Origin: Deltaproteobacteria bacterium RBG_16_54_18
GTDB lineage: Bacteria; Desulfobacterota; B13-G15; RBG-16-54-18
Length of the DNA stretch: 10,268 bases
Direction of reading: 5' to 3'
Assembly: GCA_001797935.1 (NCBI GenBank)
Contig: MGQT01000008.1
Coordinates: 1-10,268 of the forward strand
The notes beneath the pieces are model-generated. The model made no database searches. It saw only the letters and a program-made list of their open reading frames with translations, and was not told the origin of the DNA. Of this stretch, positions 1 through 6,022 are shown piece after piece; positions within the stretch are counted from its first letter, which is position 1; the number at the start of each line of letters is the position of its first letter. Both the position numbers and the translations under genes were made by a program.

Positions 1-94
1 CCTCTGTTGCCATTCCTTCTGCCGTGGCAGCCCTGACAAACCGGTTCTTCAGAGACATGCCGTTTAGTTGAGTGACATCAAAGAGTTTTGACAT
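1..94 (-). CDS. NADH:flavin oxidoreductase, Old Yellow Enzyme family (N-terminal fragment)
   Basis: Only the first 31 codons lie in the window; the gene runs off the left edge. The readable N-terminus starts MSKLFDVTQLNGMSLKNR and continues FVRAATAEGMATE. This is the usual opening of the FMN-binding TIM barrel of Old Yellow Enzyme-type NAD(P)H:flavin oxidoreductases, in which 'LKNRFVRAAT' forms the first barrel strand near the FMN. Members reduce activated alkenes or related substrates with NAD(P)H; the substrate cannot be told from this fragment. The ATG at 94-92 is preceded by an AGGAG Shine-Dalgarno sequence about 7 nt upstream, which supports the start. The gene follows the AbiGi-like gene on the same strand after an 85-nt gap, but its normal composition suggests it belongs to the resident chromosome. 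Confidence rests on a short but characteristic stretch. Confidence 0.75.
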   Translation of the reverse strand, partial: MSKLFDVTQLNGMSLKNRFVRAATAEGMATE

Positions 95-179
95 GAGGTT
101 TCTCCTTTTGATAGAAGGCTGACAGAACGATCCAACAACCTAGCTCATCCGCATGTCTGGTGAACCGTATTGTTGCGTG

Positions 180-851
180 TTACGTTAATATCAATTCTGA
201 AACGGTATAAGGAATATTAGGATACAAACTAATAAATTCATTCGAGAAACGTTTCGGGAAAATAACTACAACAATATCCTCTTCCTCAAACTGAAATGTA
301 TTAATAACACGCCATTCTCTTTCATAATAGGCACAATTTGCATCTTCAAAAGAAAATTGTTTTATGTATTTTCTTAGAGCTTGAATCTTCCATCCAAGAT
401 CTCTATATTCCTCCGGTTTAATTTTATGTTTTTCTGTTACTTGGCTCCACTCTCTACCCCATTGTTCAATAATTGCACTAATAGAAAAAACGGCAGATTT
501 TTGTTTCCCATTTTTTTTAATATAAGGTGTATATAATACAGGTTGCCCGCCTTTCTCTATAATAAATTCTCTTTTAAATCCCAATCCAACATTTCCATAC
601 ATTTCAATATGGTTTTTCAAAAATGCAAAAGGGATATCAGCAAAACAAACATATTGGATTCGCCAAGTAGGTGTATTTTCCCCGTGGTGATCTTTAATAG
701 GCTCCTCGAACGGAACTGAATTGTGAAAGCTTCTTTTTAAGCACTTTTCATTTAGAATTTCACATAAAATTCTAAATGCCTCATCTTCATTTTTTTCTCT
801 ACCACAAAAATGCCAAAAAATATTTGAATGGTATATAGGTTCTTTATTCAT
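180..851 (-). CDS. AbiGi-like abortive-infection family protein
   Basis: A 223-residue protein whose motif order resembles the AbiGi family (the 'antitoxin' half of the lactococcal AbiG phage-resistance system): an N-terminal YHSNIFWHFCGR block (7-18), a helix rich in E/L (22-39), CFADIP (69-74), a YGNVGLGF block (85-92), GGQPVLY (101-107) and a C-terminal YEREWRV (176-182) before a hydrophobic strand VVVIFP. No signal peptide or membrane segment is seen. The ATG is the only sensible start, because a TAG lies two codons upstream in frame; there is no clear Shine-Dalgarno sequence. Base composition is strikingly AT-rich (23-35 % GC in the three lines I counted, against about 60 % in the uvr genes), with AT-ending codons, so recent transfer is likely. 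In AbiG, AbiGi pairs with the nucleotidyltransferase-like AbiGii; no such partner is present here. It is transcribed divergently from hicBA. Family assignment is by recalled motif pattern only; DUF2971-type proteins are the nearest alternative. Biochemical activity is unknown. Confidence 0.7.
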   Translation of the reverse strand: MNKEPIYHSNIFWHFCGREKNEDEAFRILCEILNEKCLKRSFHNSVPFEEPIKDHHGENTPTWRIQYVCFADIPFAFLKNHIEMYGNVGLGFKREFIIEKGGQPVLYTPYIKKNGKQKSAVFSISAIIEQWGREWSQVTEKHKIKPEEYRDLGWKIQALRKYIKQFSFEDANCAYYEREWRVINTFQFEEEDIVVVIFPKRFSNEFISLYPNIPYTVSELILT

Positions 852-1025
852 TTTCAGCTAACTTGCTAATAGACATAAATTTCTTCTATTTATAATACTC
901 TAACACGTAATTCTATCCTCTGACTAATCTGTTGATAGCCACACCACCTATCTATGCAAGTATGTTTATGCTATACTATAACAAAGGCGTTCAAATAATC
1001 ATAGCTGATCGCCAGGAGGTGAAGC
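852..1025. other. AT-rich divergent intergenic region between the AbiGi-like gene and hicBA
   Basis: This 174-nt spacer separates the AbiGi-like gene (leftward) from hicBA (rightward) and should hold promoters for both. The rightward promoter is recognisable and listed separately. Leftward, the minus strand carries an AT-rich TATTAT hexamer (897-892) about 40 nt upstream of the ATG that could be a -10, but no convincing -35 accompanies it. I see no long inverted repeat that would be an obvious operator, and no small gene with a ribosome binding site. Confidence 0.5.
969..977 (+). promoter_or_regulatory. Candidate extended -10 promoter for hicBA
   Basis: TGCTATACT gives a TG-N extension plus a -10 hexamer one base from TATAAT, placing transcription start near 984 and leaving a leader of about 40 nt. 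No good -35 lies 16-18 nt upstream, as often seen with extended -10 promoters. The hexamer sits in a near-palindromic TATACTATA, which could be an autoregulatory site, but the small HicB here has no visible DNA-binding domain. Downstream, AGGAGG at 1014-1019 is a strong Shine-Dalgarno sequence 6 nt from the hicB ATG. Confidence 0.5.
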
Positions 1026-1244
1026 ATGAAAACCTTTACCGCATATGTGGAATGGGATGAGGAGACGAATCTGTATGTAGGTATTGTCCCGGGGGTTCCC
1101 GGTGCCCATACACAGGGGGCTACCTTGGATGAGCTTCAGGAAAACCTCAAAGAGGTCTTGCAGTTGTGTCTGGAAGAGTTCAAAGGATCGACTGACGACC
1201 TCCCCAGGTTTGTCGGCCTTCAGCAGATTGAGGTCGCGGCGTGA
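1026..1244 (+). CDS. hicB: HicB family antitoxin (minimal form)
   Basis: A 72-residue protein with the compact HicB fold signature: an N-terminal strand FTAYVEWDEET, then YVGIVPGVPGAHTQGATLDE (residues 17-36) leading into the helix ELQENLKEVLQLCLEE. HicB proteins bind and block HicA mRNA interferases. Many HicB antitoxins carry an added ribbon-helix-helix or helix-turn-helix domain for DNA binding; this one ends at residue 72 and has none, so it is the stand-alone partially degraded RNase H-like domain. The start is fixed by a strong AGGAGG 6 nt upstream. The stop codon overlaps the hicA start in a GTGA joint, so the two are translationally coupled with the antitoxin first. Base composition resembles the rest of the chromosome rather than the AT-rich neighbour. 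Confidence 0.92.
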   Translation: MKTFTAYVEWDEETNLYVGIVPGVPGAHTQGATLDELQENLKEVLQLCLEEFKGSTDDLPRFVGLQQIEVAA

Positions 1245-1474
1245 CCCGACTTTCCATTGTTGACTTCAAAACAATGGAGAAGGTACTGCTCAGCCTCGGT
1301 TTCCAACCTATTCGGCAAAAAGGTAGTCATGTCTTTTACCGTCACCCCGATGGCAGGACCACCACCCTGCCGCATCATCCGGGAAGAGACCTCGCACGCC
1401 CTTTGATCCGTGAAATCCTCCGTGAAATCGAGTTCACGCCGGAACAATTCCAGGAAGCCTTGAAAAAGACATAA
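1241..1474 (+). CDS. hicA: HicA family mRNA interferase toxin
   Basis: A 77-residue protein with the double-stranded-RNA-binding-like fold typical of HicA. It has an N-terminal helix ending in LLSLGFQPIRQKGSHVFYRH, with the conserved catalytic histidine at about residue 30 in GSH, then the DGRTTTLPHHPGRDL strand-loop and a C-terminal helix PLIREILREIEFTPEQF. HicA cleaves mRNA (and tmRNA) and is neutralised by HicB. Translation starts at a GTG that overlaps the hicB stop (GTGA), with GAGG in the end of hicB as a possible ribosome site. The protein is full length (family members are about 60-80 residues) and the active-site His is intact, so the toxin looks functional. Its stop is only 12 nt from the convergent macrodomain gene's stop, with no visible terminator between them. 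Confidence 0.92.
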   Translation: MTRLSIVDFKTMEKVLLSLGFQPIRQKGSHVFYRHPDGRTTTLPHHPGRDLARPLIREILREIEFTPEQFQEALKKT

Positions 1475-1486
1475 GCATCTTTTCAT

Positions 1487-2023
1487 CTAAGTAGCTGCTA
1501 ACCCCTTCAGTGCCTCCTCGTAGGCCGCTAGGGTCTTGCCATCAAAGAGCACAAAGCGGGCCAGCTCGATATCCGGGTGCTTCTTGAGAAAGTCTGCTAC
1601 TGTCTTGAGGGCAATAGGGGCTGCTTCATTTAAAGGATAACCGTATGCGCCCGTGCTGATAGAAGGGAAAGCAACGCTCTTGAGATGATGCTCACTCGCA
1701 ACCTCCAAACTCCGGCGATAGGCGCTGGTAAGCAATTCCGCTGCCCGTTGCCCTTCCCGACGGTACACTGGCCCAACGGTATGTATCACATGCCTGGCCT
1801 TGAGTTGATATCCCTTGGTGATCTTGGCATCTCCGGCCTCACACCCTCCTAAAGTACGACACTCTACCAGCAACTCCGGCCCGGCTGCCCTGTGGATGGC
1901 CCCATCCACGCCGCCGCCGCCGAGTAAGGAAGGGTTGGCGGCATTGACGATGGCATCCGTTGCCTGCTGCGTGATGTCCCCCTGCACTAATTCTAAGGTC
2001 GCGTTATTGACTTTGATCTGCAT
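1487..2023 (-). CDS. MacroD-type macrodomain ADP-ribose hydrolase (O-acetyl-ADP-ribose deacetylase)
   Basis: With the start at the ATG at 2023, this is a 178-residue single macrodomain. Visible signatures are GDIT (15-18), VNAANPSLLGGGGVDGAIH (26-44) and SISTGAYGYP (121-130). The NAAN and GGGGVD motifs, with Asp40 and the NAAN asparagine, mark the MacroD/YmdB class, which hydrolyses O-acetyl-ADP-ribose and removes mono-ADP-ribose from acidic residues; some members also act on phosphorylated nucleic-acid ends. The longer open frame to 2080 was not used: the 2023 ATG gives the standard N-terminus MQIKVNNATLELVQGDI and has a purine-rich AAGGGG about 4 nt upstream, with a GGAG a little further up. 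The start lies inside uvrC (20-nt overlap), so the gene is probably translated by coupling from uvrBC mRNA. Function in this operon is unproven. Confidence 0.9.
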   Translation of the reverse strand: MQIKVNNATLELVQGDITQQATDAIVNAANPSLLGGGGVDGAIHRAAGPELLVECRTLGGCEAGDAKITKGYQLKARHVIHTVGPVYRREGQRAAELLTSAYRRSLEVASEHHLKSVAFPSISTGAYGYPLNEAAPIALKTVADFLKKHPDIELARFVLFDGKTLAAYEEALKGLAAT

Positions 2024-3839
2024 GATCCCCTTCTTTCTCCTTACTATGCAAATGCTCCCAAACCCGCTGGGCAAGCGCACTTGTCATCCCCGGGGCTTGG
2101 GCCAGCTCCGCGGAAGAGGCCATCATAATTCCCTCCCATCCCCCCAGGTGTGTCAAGAGAGACTTCCTTCTTTCCGCTCCTATACCGGGTATCTCATCGA
2201 GCGCAGAGGACAAACCAGCCTTGCCCCGCAGCCTCTTATGATAGGCAATGGCAAAGCGGTGGGCCTCGTCCCTCACCCGCTGTAGGAGCAGCGAGGCAGG
2301 GGATGCGTCACGCAAGGGGATGCCTTCCTTTTTATGAGGGAGAAAGACCCTTTCTTCCTCTCCCGGCTCCCGCTTTTTTGCGATGCTCAAGACATCGACT
2401 CCTTCGATTCCTAATTCCTTGAGCGCCTCTAAGGCCACATTGAGCTGCCCCTTGCCCCCGTCGATGAGGATAAGATCGGGGAGATCACCCTCCTCTTTAC
2501 CGCGGCGCACCCTCCGGACAAGGACCTCATAGAGCATAGCGTAGTCGTCCATCCCCTGCACGGTCTTGATCCGGTACTTGCGGTAATAACTCTTTGCCGG
2601 TTCACCATCCTCAAACACCACCTGCGATCCCACAGCCGGCCCCCCGCCGAGGTTGGAGATGTCAAAGCCCTCTATTCTCGTAGGGACGTGTGCCAGAGAA
2701 AAGCGTTTCTGCATCTCCTGCAAGGCATCCTCTCCCTTGAGCTGACCGCGGAGCTTGCCTTGGGCATTCTCTTGAGCCATCTGGATGAGATCATACCCCT
2801 GGCTCCCCTTGCGAGGGCGATAAACGCGGACCCTCTTCTGCCCCTGCTCCCCCATCACCTCTTCCAAGACAGCGGCATCTTCCAGAGATATAGGAACGAG
2901 AATCTCCCCGGGAATGAATTGCCCTTCTTTATAGAATTGATGCAGGAAGGTGGATAGAACTTCTTGATCGGGCAACCCTGCATCCTTGATAGAGAAGAAC
3001 CTGCCGCCCAGTAGTCTGCCGCTCCGGATGAAGAGGGCCTGGATGCCGACCTTGCCCCCTTGCCTGGCCATGCCGACGGCATCGCGATGAGCGCTATCCT
3101 GTACAATAACCTTCTGACGCTCGGTGATCCGCTCCAGGGCAGCGAGTCGGTCCCTGATTCTCGCCGCCACCTCGAATCTCAGAGCCGCTGATTCTTGCTC
3201 CATCCTCTTGCGCAGCTTCTCCGCGAGCAAATCGCTCTTGCCTTCCAGAAAGAGGCGGACCTCCTCGACGATCCGCTTATACTCCGCCTCGCTCACCTTT
3301 TCACAGCACGGGGCCAGGCAGCGCCGCATCTGGAAGTTGAGGCACGGGCGTGAACGGTGCGCAAACTGTGCTGCGCTGCACCGGCGCAAGGGGAAGGCCT
3401 TGTGGATCACCCTCAAGGTCTCGCGCATGGAAGTCGCCGCTGGAAAGGGGCCGAAGTAGAGGGCGCCGTCCTCCTTGGTCCGCCTGACCACGGAGAGGCG
3501 GGGAAAGCGTTCCTGCACGCTGAGTTTGAGCAAGGGATAGCGCTTGTCGTCCCTGAGCTGGATGTTGTAGCGGGGGCGGTGCTCCTTGATCAGGGTATCT
3601 TCTAAGATCAAGGCCTCCTTCTCCGTTTGGGTGGCAATGTGGTCGACCTGGCCGACCTTGGCAAGCATGAGGGAGGTCTTCACATCCTGCTCCCTGCCCT
3701 GAAAGTAGGTCCGTACCCGCTTGCGTAGGTCTTTTGCCTTGCCGACGTAGAGGATGGCTCCTTGAGGGTCTTTGAAGAGATAGACCCCCGGTGCCTGGGG
3801 CAGGGCATCTGTTTGTTGCTGAAGGTCTGTCTTTTTCAT
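2004..3839 (-). CDS. uvrC: UvrABC excinuclease subunit C
   Basis: A 611-residue protein of normal length that makes both incisions around a DNA lesion after UvrB hands it over. Domains in order: GIY-YIG nuclease (GVY 18-20, YVG 31-33, Arg41, Glu80), making the 3' cut; a cysteine cluster C154, C166, C174, C178 matching the iron-sulfur ligands of UvrC, with an extra C179; a UVR motif at about 201-236 that contacts UvrB; an RNase H-like nuclease for the 5' cut, with Asp393 in GFDISN, Asp431/432, Asp460 in LILIDGGKGQ and His527 in RDEAHRF; and a C-terminal tandem helix-hairpin-helix (about 546-597, IPGIG and APGM). All expected catalytic positions are present. The ATG directly follows the uvrB TAA with no spacer, and only a weak GAG precedes it, implying translational coupling. 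Its 3' end overlaps the macrodomain gene. Confidence 0.98.
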   Translation of the reverse strand: MKKTDLQQQTDALPQAPGVYLFKDPQGAILYVGKAKDLRKRVRTYFQGREQDVKTSLMLAKVGQVDHIATQTEKEALILEDTLIKEHRPRYNIQLRDDKRYPLLKLSVQERFPRLSVVRRTKEDGALYFGPFPAATSMRETLRVIHKAFPLRRCSAAQFAHRSRPCLNFQMRRCLAPCCEKVSEAEYKRIVEEVRLFLEGKSDLLAEKLRKRMEQESAALRFEVAARIRDRLAALERITERQKVIVQDSAHRDAVGMARQGGKVGIQALFIRSGRLLGGRFFSIKDAGLPDQEVLSTFLHQFYKEGQFIPGEILVPISLEDAAVLEEVMGEQGQKRVRVYRPRKGSQGYDLIQMAQENAQGKLRGQLKGEDALQEMQKRFSLAHVPTRIEGFDISNLGGGPAVGSQVVFEDGEPAKSYYRKYRIKTVQGMDDYAMLYEVLVRRVRRGKEEGDLPDLILIDGGKGQLNVALEALKELGIEGVDVLSIAKKREPGEEERVFLPHKKEGIPLRDASPASLLLQRVRDEAHRFAIAYHKRLRGKAGLSSALDEIPGIGAERRKSLLTHLGGWEGIMMASSAELAQAPGMTSALAQRVWEHLHSKEKEGDHADQSQ

Positions 3840-5849
3840 TTACTCATTCAACGGTATATCTCTGGTAATGACGGCCTCCTGCAGGCGCTGGATGCGGTCC
3901 CTGAGCTCGGCTGCCCGCTCGAATTCCAACTCTTCGGCTGCCTTGCGCATCTCTTTTTTCAGCTGCCTGATGGCCTTGGGCACCTCGCGGGGCGAGAGGT
4001 ATCCTGCTTCTTCCTCTCGCACGGCGGGGACCGTATAGTAATCCGCCTCATACACCGAGCCCAAGACGTCGTGTATCGCCTTCTTGATGCTCTCCGGCGT
4101 GATGCCGTGCACGCGATTATAATCCCCCTGGATTTTTCTCCTTCTGTTGCTCTCATCGATGGCCCTAGTCATGGAGGGGGTCATCCCCTCGGCGTAGAGC
4201 AAGACCTTACCGGCCACGTTTCGGGCTGCCCTGCCGCAGGTCTGGATCAAGGCACGCTCCGAGCGCAGGAACCCCTCGCGGTCGGCGTCGAGGATCGCCA
4301 CGAGCGAGACCTCGGGGATGTCGAGCCCCTCGCGCAGGAGGTTGATCCCAATCAAGCAGTCGAACTTCCCAAGCCTGAGATCCCTGATGATCTCCACCCG
4401 CTCCAGGGTGTCGATATCCGAGTGGAGGTACTTCACGCGGATGCCGAGCTCGGCATAGTACTCGGTCAGGTCCTCGGCCATCCGCTTGGTCAGCGTGGTG
4501 ACCAGCACACGATCCCCCTTTTCAATTCTTTCCTTGATCTCGCCGAGGAGGTCGTCTACCTGGTTGCGCGCCGGTTTCACCTCGATGGCCGGGTCCATCA
4601 GTCCTGTGGGCCTGATGATCTGTTCGACTATTCTCCCATCGCCCTTGGCCAGTTCATAGTCGCCGGGCGTGGCGGAGACATAGACTATTTGTTTTGCCCG
4701 CTCATTAAATTCTTCGAAGGTGAGTGGGCGGTTGTCCAGGGCCGAGGGGAGGCGGAAGCCGTACTCCACCAGGGTCCCCTTGCGGGAGCGGTCCCCGTAG
4801 TACATCCCCCCGAGCTGGGGGATGGTGACGTGGGACTCGTCGATCATGACGAGGGCATTCTCGGGGAGGTAGTCGATCAGCGTGGGGGGCGGCTCTCCGG
4901 GCTGTCGCCCGGTGAGGTGGCGGGAGTAGTTCTCGATCCCCTTGCAGTAGCCGATCTCCTGGAACATCTCGAGATCAAACATGGTGCGCTGCTCCAGGCG
5001 TTGGGCCTCCAGGAGTTTGTTTTGAGACCGGAACTCCGCCAGCCGCTCCTGCAGCTCTACTTTAATACCTTCCATGGCCAGCCGCGTCCTTTCCGCGGTG
5101 GTCACGTAGTGGCTGCCGGGGTAGACAGCGACCTTGTCCAAGGATGAGATGACTCTGCCTCGCAGGGGGTCGATCTCGTAGAGCCCCTCGATGACATCGT
5201 CGAAGAGCTCGCAGCGGATGGCCCTGGCCTCCTCATACGGCGGGAAGATCTCCACGACATCCCCGCGCACGCGAAAAGTCCCGCGGTGGAAGTCGATGTC
5301 GTTACGCTCATACTGGATCTCCACGAGCTTGGAGAGGATCGCCCCCCGCTGCATCCGCTTTCCCCGTTCGAGCTGCAGGAGTAGGCCATAATAGGCCTCG
5401 GGCGAGCCGAGGCCGTAGATGCAGGAGACGCTCGCCACGATGATCACATCATTTCTCTCCAGGAGCGAGTGCGTTGCCGAGTGGCGCATCTTGTCTATCT
5501 CTTCGTTGATGGAGGTGTCTTTTTCAATGTAGATATCGCCGCTCGGGATATATGCCTCGGGCTGATAGTAGTCGTAGTAGCTGACGAAGAACTCCACGGC
5601 ATTCTCCGGGAAGAGGTCGCGAAACTCACTGTAGAGTTGCGCTGCCAGGGTCTTGTTGTGGGAGATGACGAGGGTCGTACGCTGGACCTGCTCGATGACA
5701 TTGGCCATGGTAAAGGTTTTACCCGAACCCGTGACGCCGAGCAGGACCTGATCCCGCGCACCTTCCCTGATCCCTCGAACTAGTTTCTCGATGGCCTGCG
5801 GCTGATCGCCGGTGGGGTGGAATGGTGATACGAGTTTAAAACGCGCCAT
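3840..5849 (-). CDS. uvrB: UvrABC excinuclease subunit B (damage-verifying helicase)
   Basis: A 669-residue protein, full length for UvrB, which receives damaged DNA from UvrA, verifies the lesion using ATP and recruits UvrC. Visible features are the N-terminal FxLVSPFHPTGDQPQAI, Walker A GVTGSGKT (38-45), the beta-hairpin that locks one strand (YYDYYQPEAY onward, about 91-111), the DESH Walker B box (337-340), helicase motif V around INLLREGLDIPEV (502-514), motif VI QTCGRAARN (536-544), and a C-terminal UVR motif (about 625-660) for UvrC binding. Start: the ATG follows an in-frame TGA a few codons upstream; the best Shine-Dalgarno, AAGGAG, is about 15 nt away, longer than ideal. It is the first gene after a 173-nt gap and heads the uvrB-uvrC-macrodomain operon. 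uvrA is not in the window. Confidence 0.98.
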   Translation of the reverse strand: MARFKLVSPFHPTGDQPQAIEKLVRGIREGARDQVLLGVTGSGKTFTMANVIEQVQRTTLVISHNKTLAAQLYSEFRDLFPENAVEFFVSYYDYYQPEAYIPSGDIYIEKDTSINEEIDKMRHSATHSLLERNDVIIVASVSCIYGLGSPEAYYGLLLQLERGKRMQRGAILSKLVEIQYERNDIDFHRGTFRVRGDVVEIFPPYEEARAIRCELFDDVIEGLYEIDPLRGRVISSLDKVAVYPGSHYVTTAERTRLAMEGIKVELQERLAEFRSQNKLLEAQRLEQRTMFDLEMFQEIGYCKGIENYSRHLTGRQPGEPPPTLIDYLPENALVMIDESHVTIPQLGGMYYGDRSRKGTLVEYGFRLPSALDNRPLTFEEFNERAKQIVYVSATPGDYELAKGDGRIVEQIIRPTGLMDPAIEVKPARNQVDDLLGEIKERIEKGDRVLVTTLTKRMAEDLTEYYAELGIRVKYLHSDIDTLERVEIIRDLRLGKFDCLIGINLLREGLDIPEVSLVAILDADREGFLRSERALIQTCGRAARNVAGKVLLYAEGMTPSMTRAIDESNRRRKIQGDYNRVHGITPESIKKAIHDVLGSVYEADYYTVPAVREEEAGYLSPREVPKAIRQLKKEMRKAAEELEFERAAELRDRIQRLQEAVITRDIPLNE

Positions 5850-5906
5850 AATCTATTTCAATCTCTCCTTGTGCAGTAGTAAGCCTGCGCGTGCGTGGTT
5901 TTATTT

Positions 5907-5915
5907 ATTGTAGCA
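5907..5915 (-). promoter_or_regulatory. Candidate extended -10 promoter for the uvrB operon
   Basis: On the minus strand, TGCTACAAT combines a TG-N extension with a -10 hexamer (5912-5907) one base from TATAAT. Transcription would begin near 5900, about 50 nt before the uvrB ATG. The sequence 17 nt upstream is an AT-rich TATATA rather than a TTGACA-like -35. I looked for an SOS operator (the CTGT-N8-ACAG E. coli type or a GAAC/GTTC type) around it and found none, so damage induction is not indicated by the sequence. This is the only likely promoter I see in the cysS-uvrB gap. Confidence 0.5.
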
Positions 5916-6022
5916 CAGAACCGCCTGGATATATAAAAAATGCATATCCTTGCTTTCCGATACAAGGCCTTTTATGAGCTTTTTTAGGAGTGGTATGCAG
6001 ATCGTTGAGTTTAACAGACCTA

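Noticed and set aside
95..179. Terminator or promoter between the AbiGi-like gene and the oxidoreductase gene
   Set aside because: A CAACAA/TTGTTG pairing exists but with a loop of about 30 nt and no T-run. A TTGTTG with a TCTATC 17 nt on is too poor a promoter match. Only the AGGAG ribosome site is convincing.
1905..1925. GCC-rich trinucleotide run
   Set aside because: It encodes the conserved Gly-Gly-Gly-Gly loop of the macrodomain and is not a repeat element.
2024..2080. Longer start for the macrodomain gene
   Set aside because: The extra 19 residues are read out of frame from the uvrC helix-hairpin-helix region and do not belong to macrodomains. The ATG at 2023 gives the canonical N-terminus with a purine-rich ribosome site.
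3762..5147. A 461-codon open frame on the plus strand across uvrB and the start of uvrC
   Set aside because: It is antisense to uvrB, whose identity is certain. The open frame results from high GC and avoidance of TTA/CTA/TCA codons in the sense strand; the translation has no recognisable domain and no ribosome site of note.
5930..5970. Intrinsic terminator after cysS (CCTTG/CAAGG stem at 5948-5952 and 5963-5967, T-run at 5940-5935 on the minus strand)
   Set aside because: The stem is only 5 bp with a 10-nt loop, and 7 nt separate it from the T-run. This is too weak to call, although termination somewhere in this gap is plausible.
5850..6022. LexA/SOS box upstream of uvrB
   Set aside because: I searched the gap by eye for CTGT-N8-ACAG and GAAC/GTTC type operators and found only isolated half sites such as CTGT, with no matching second half.
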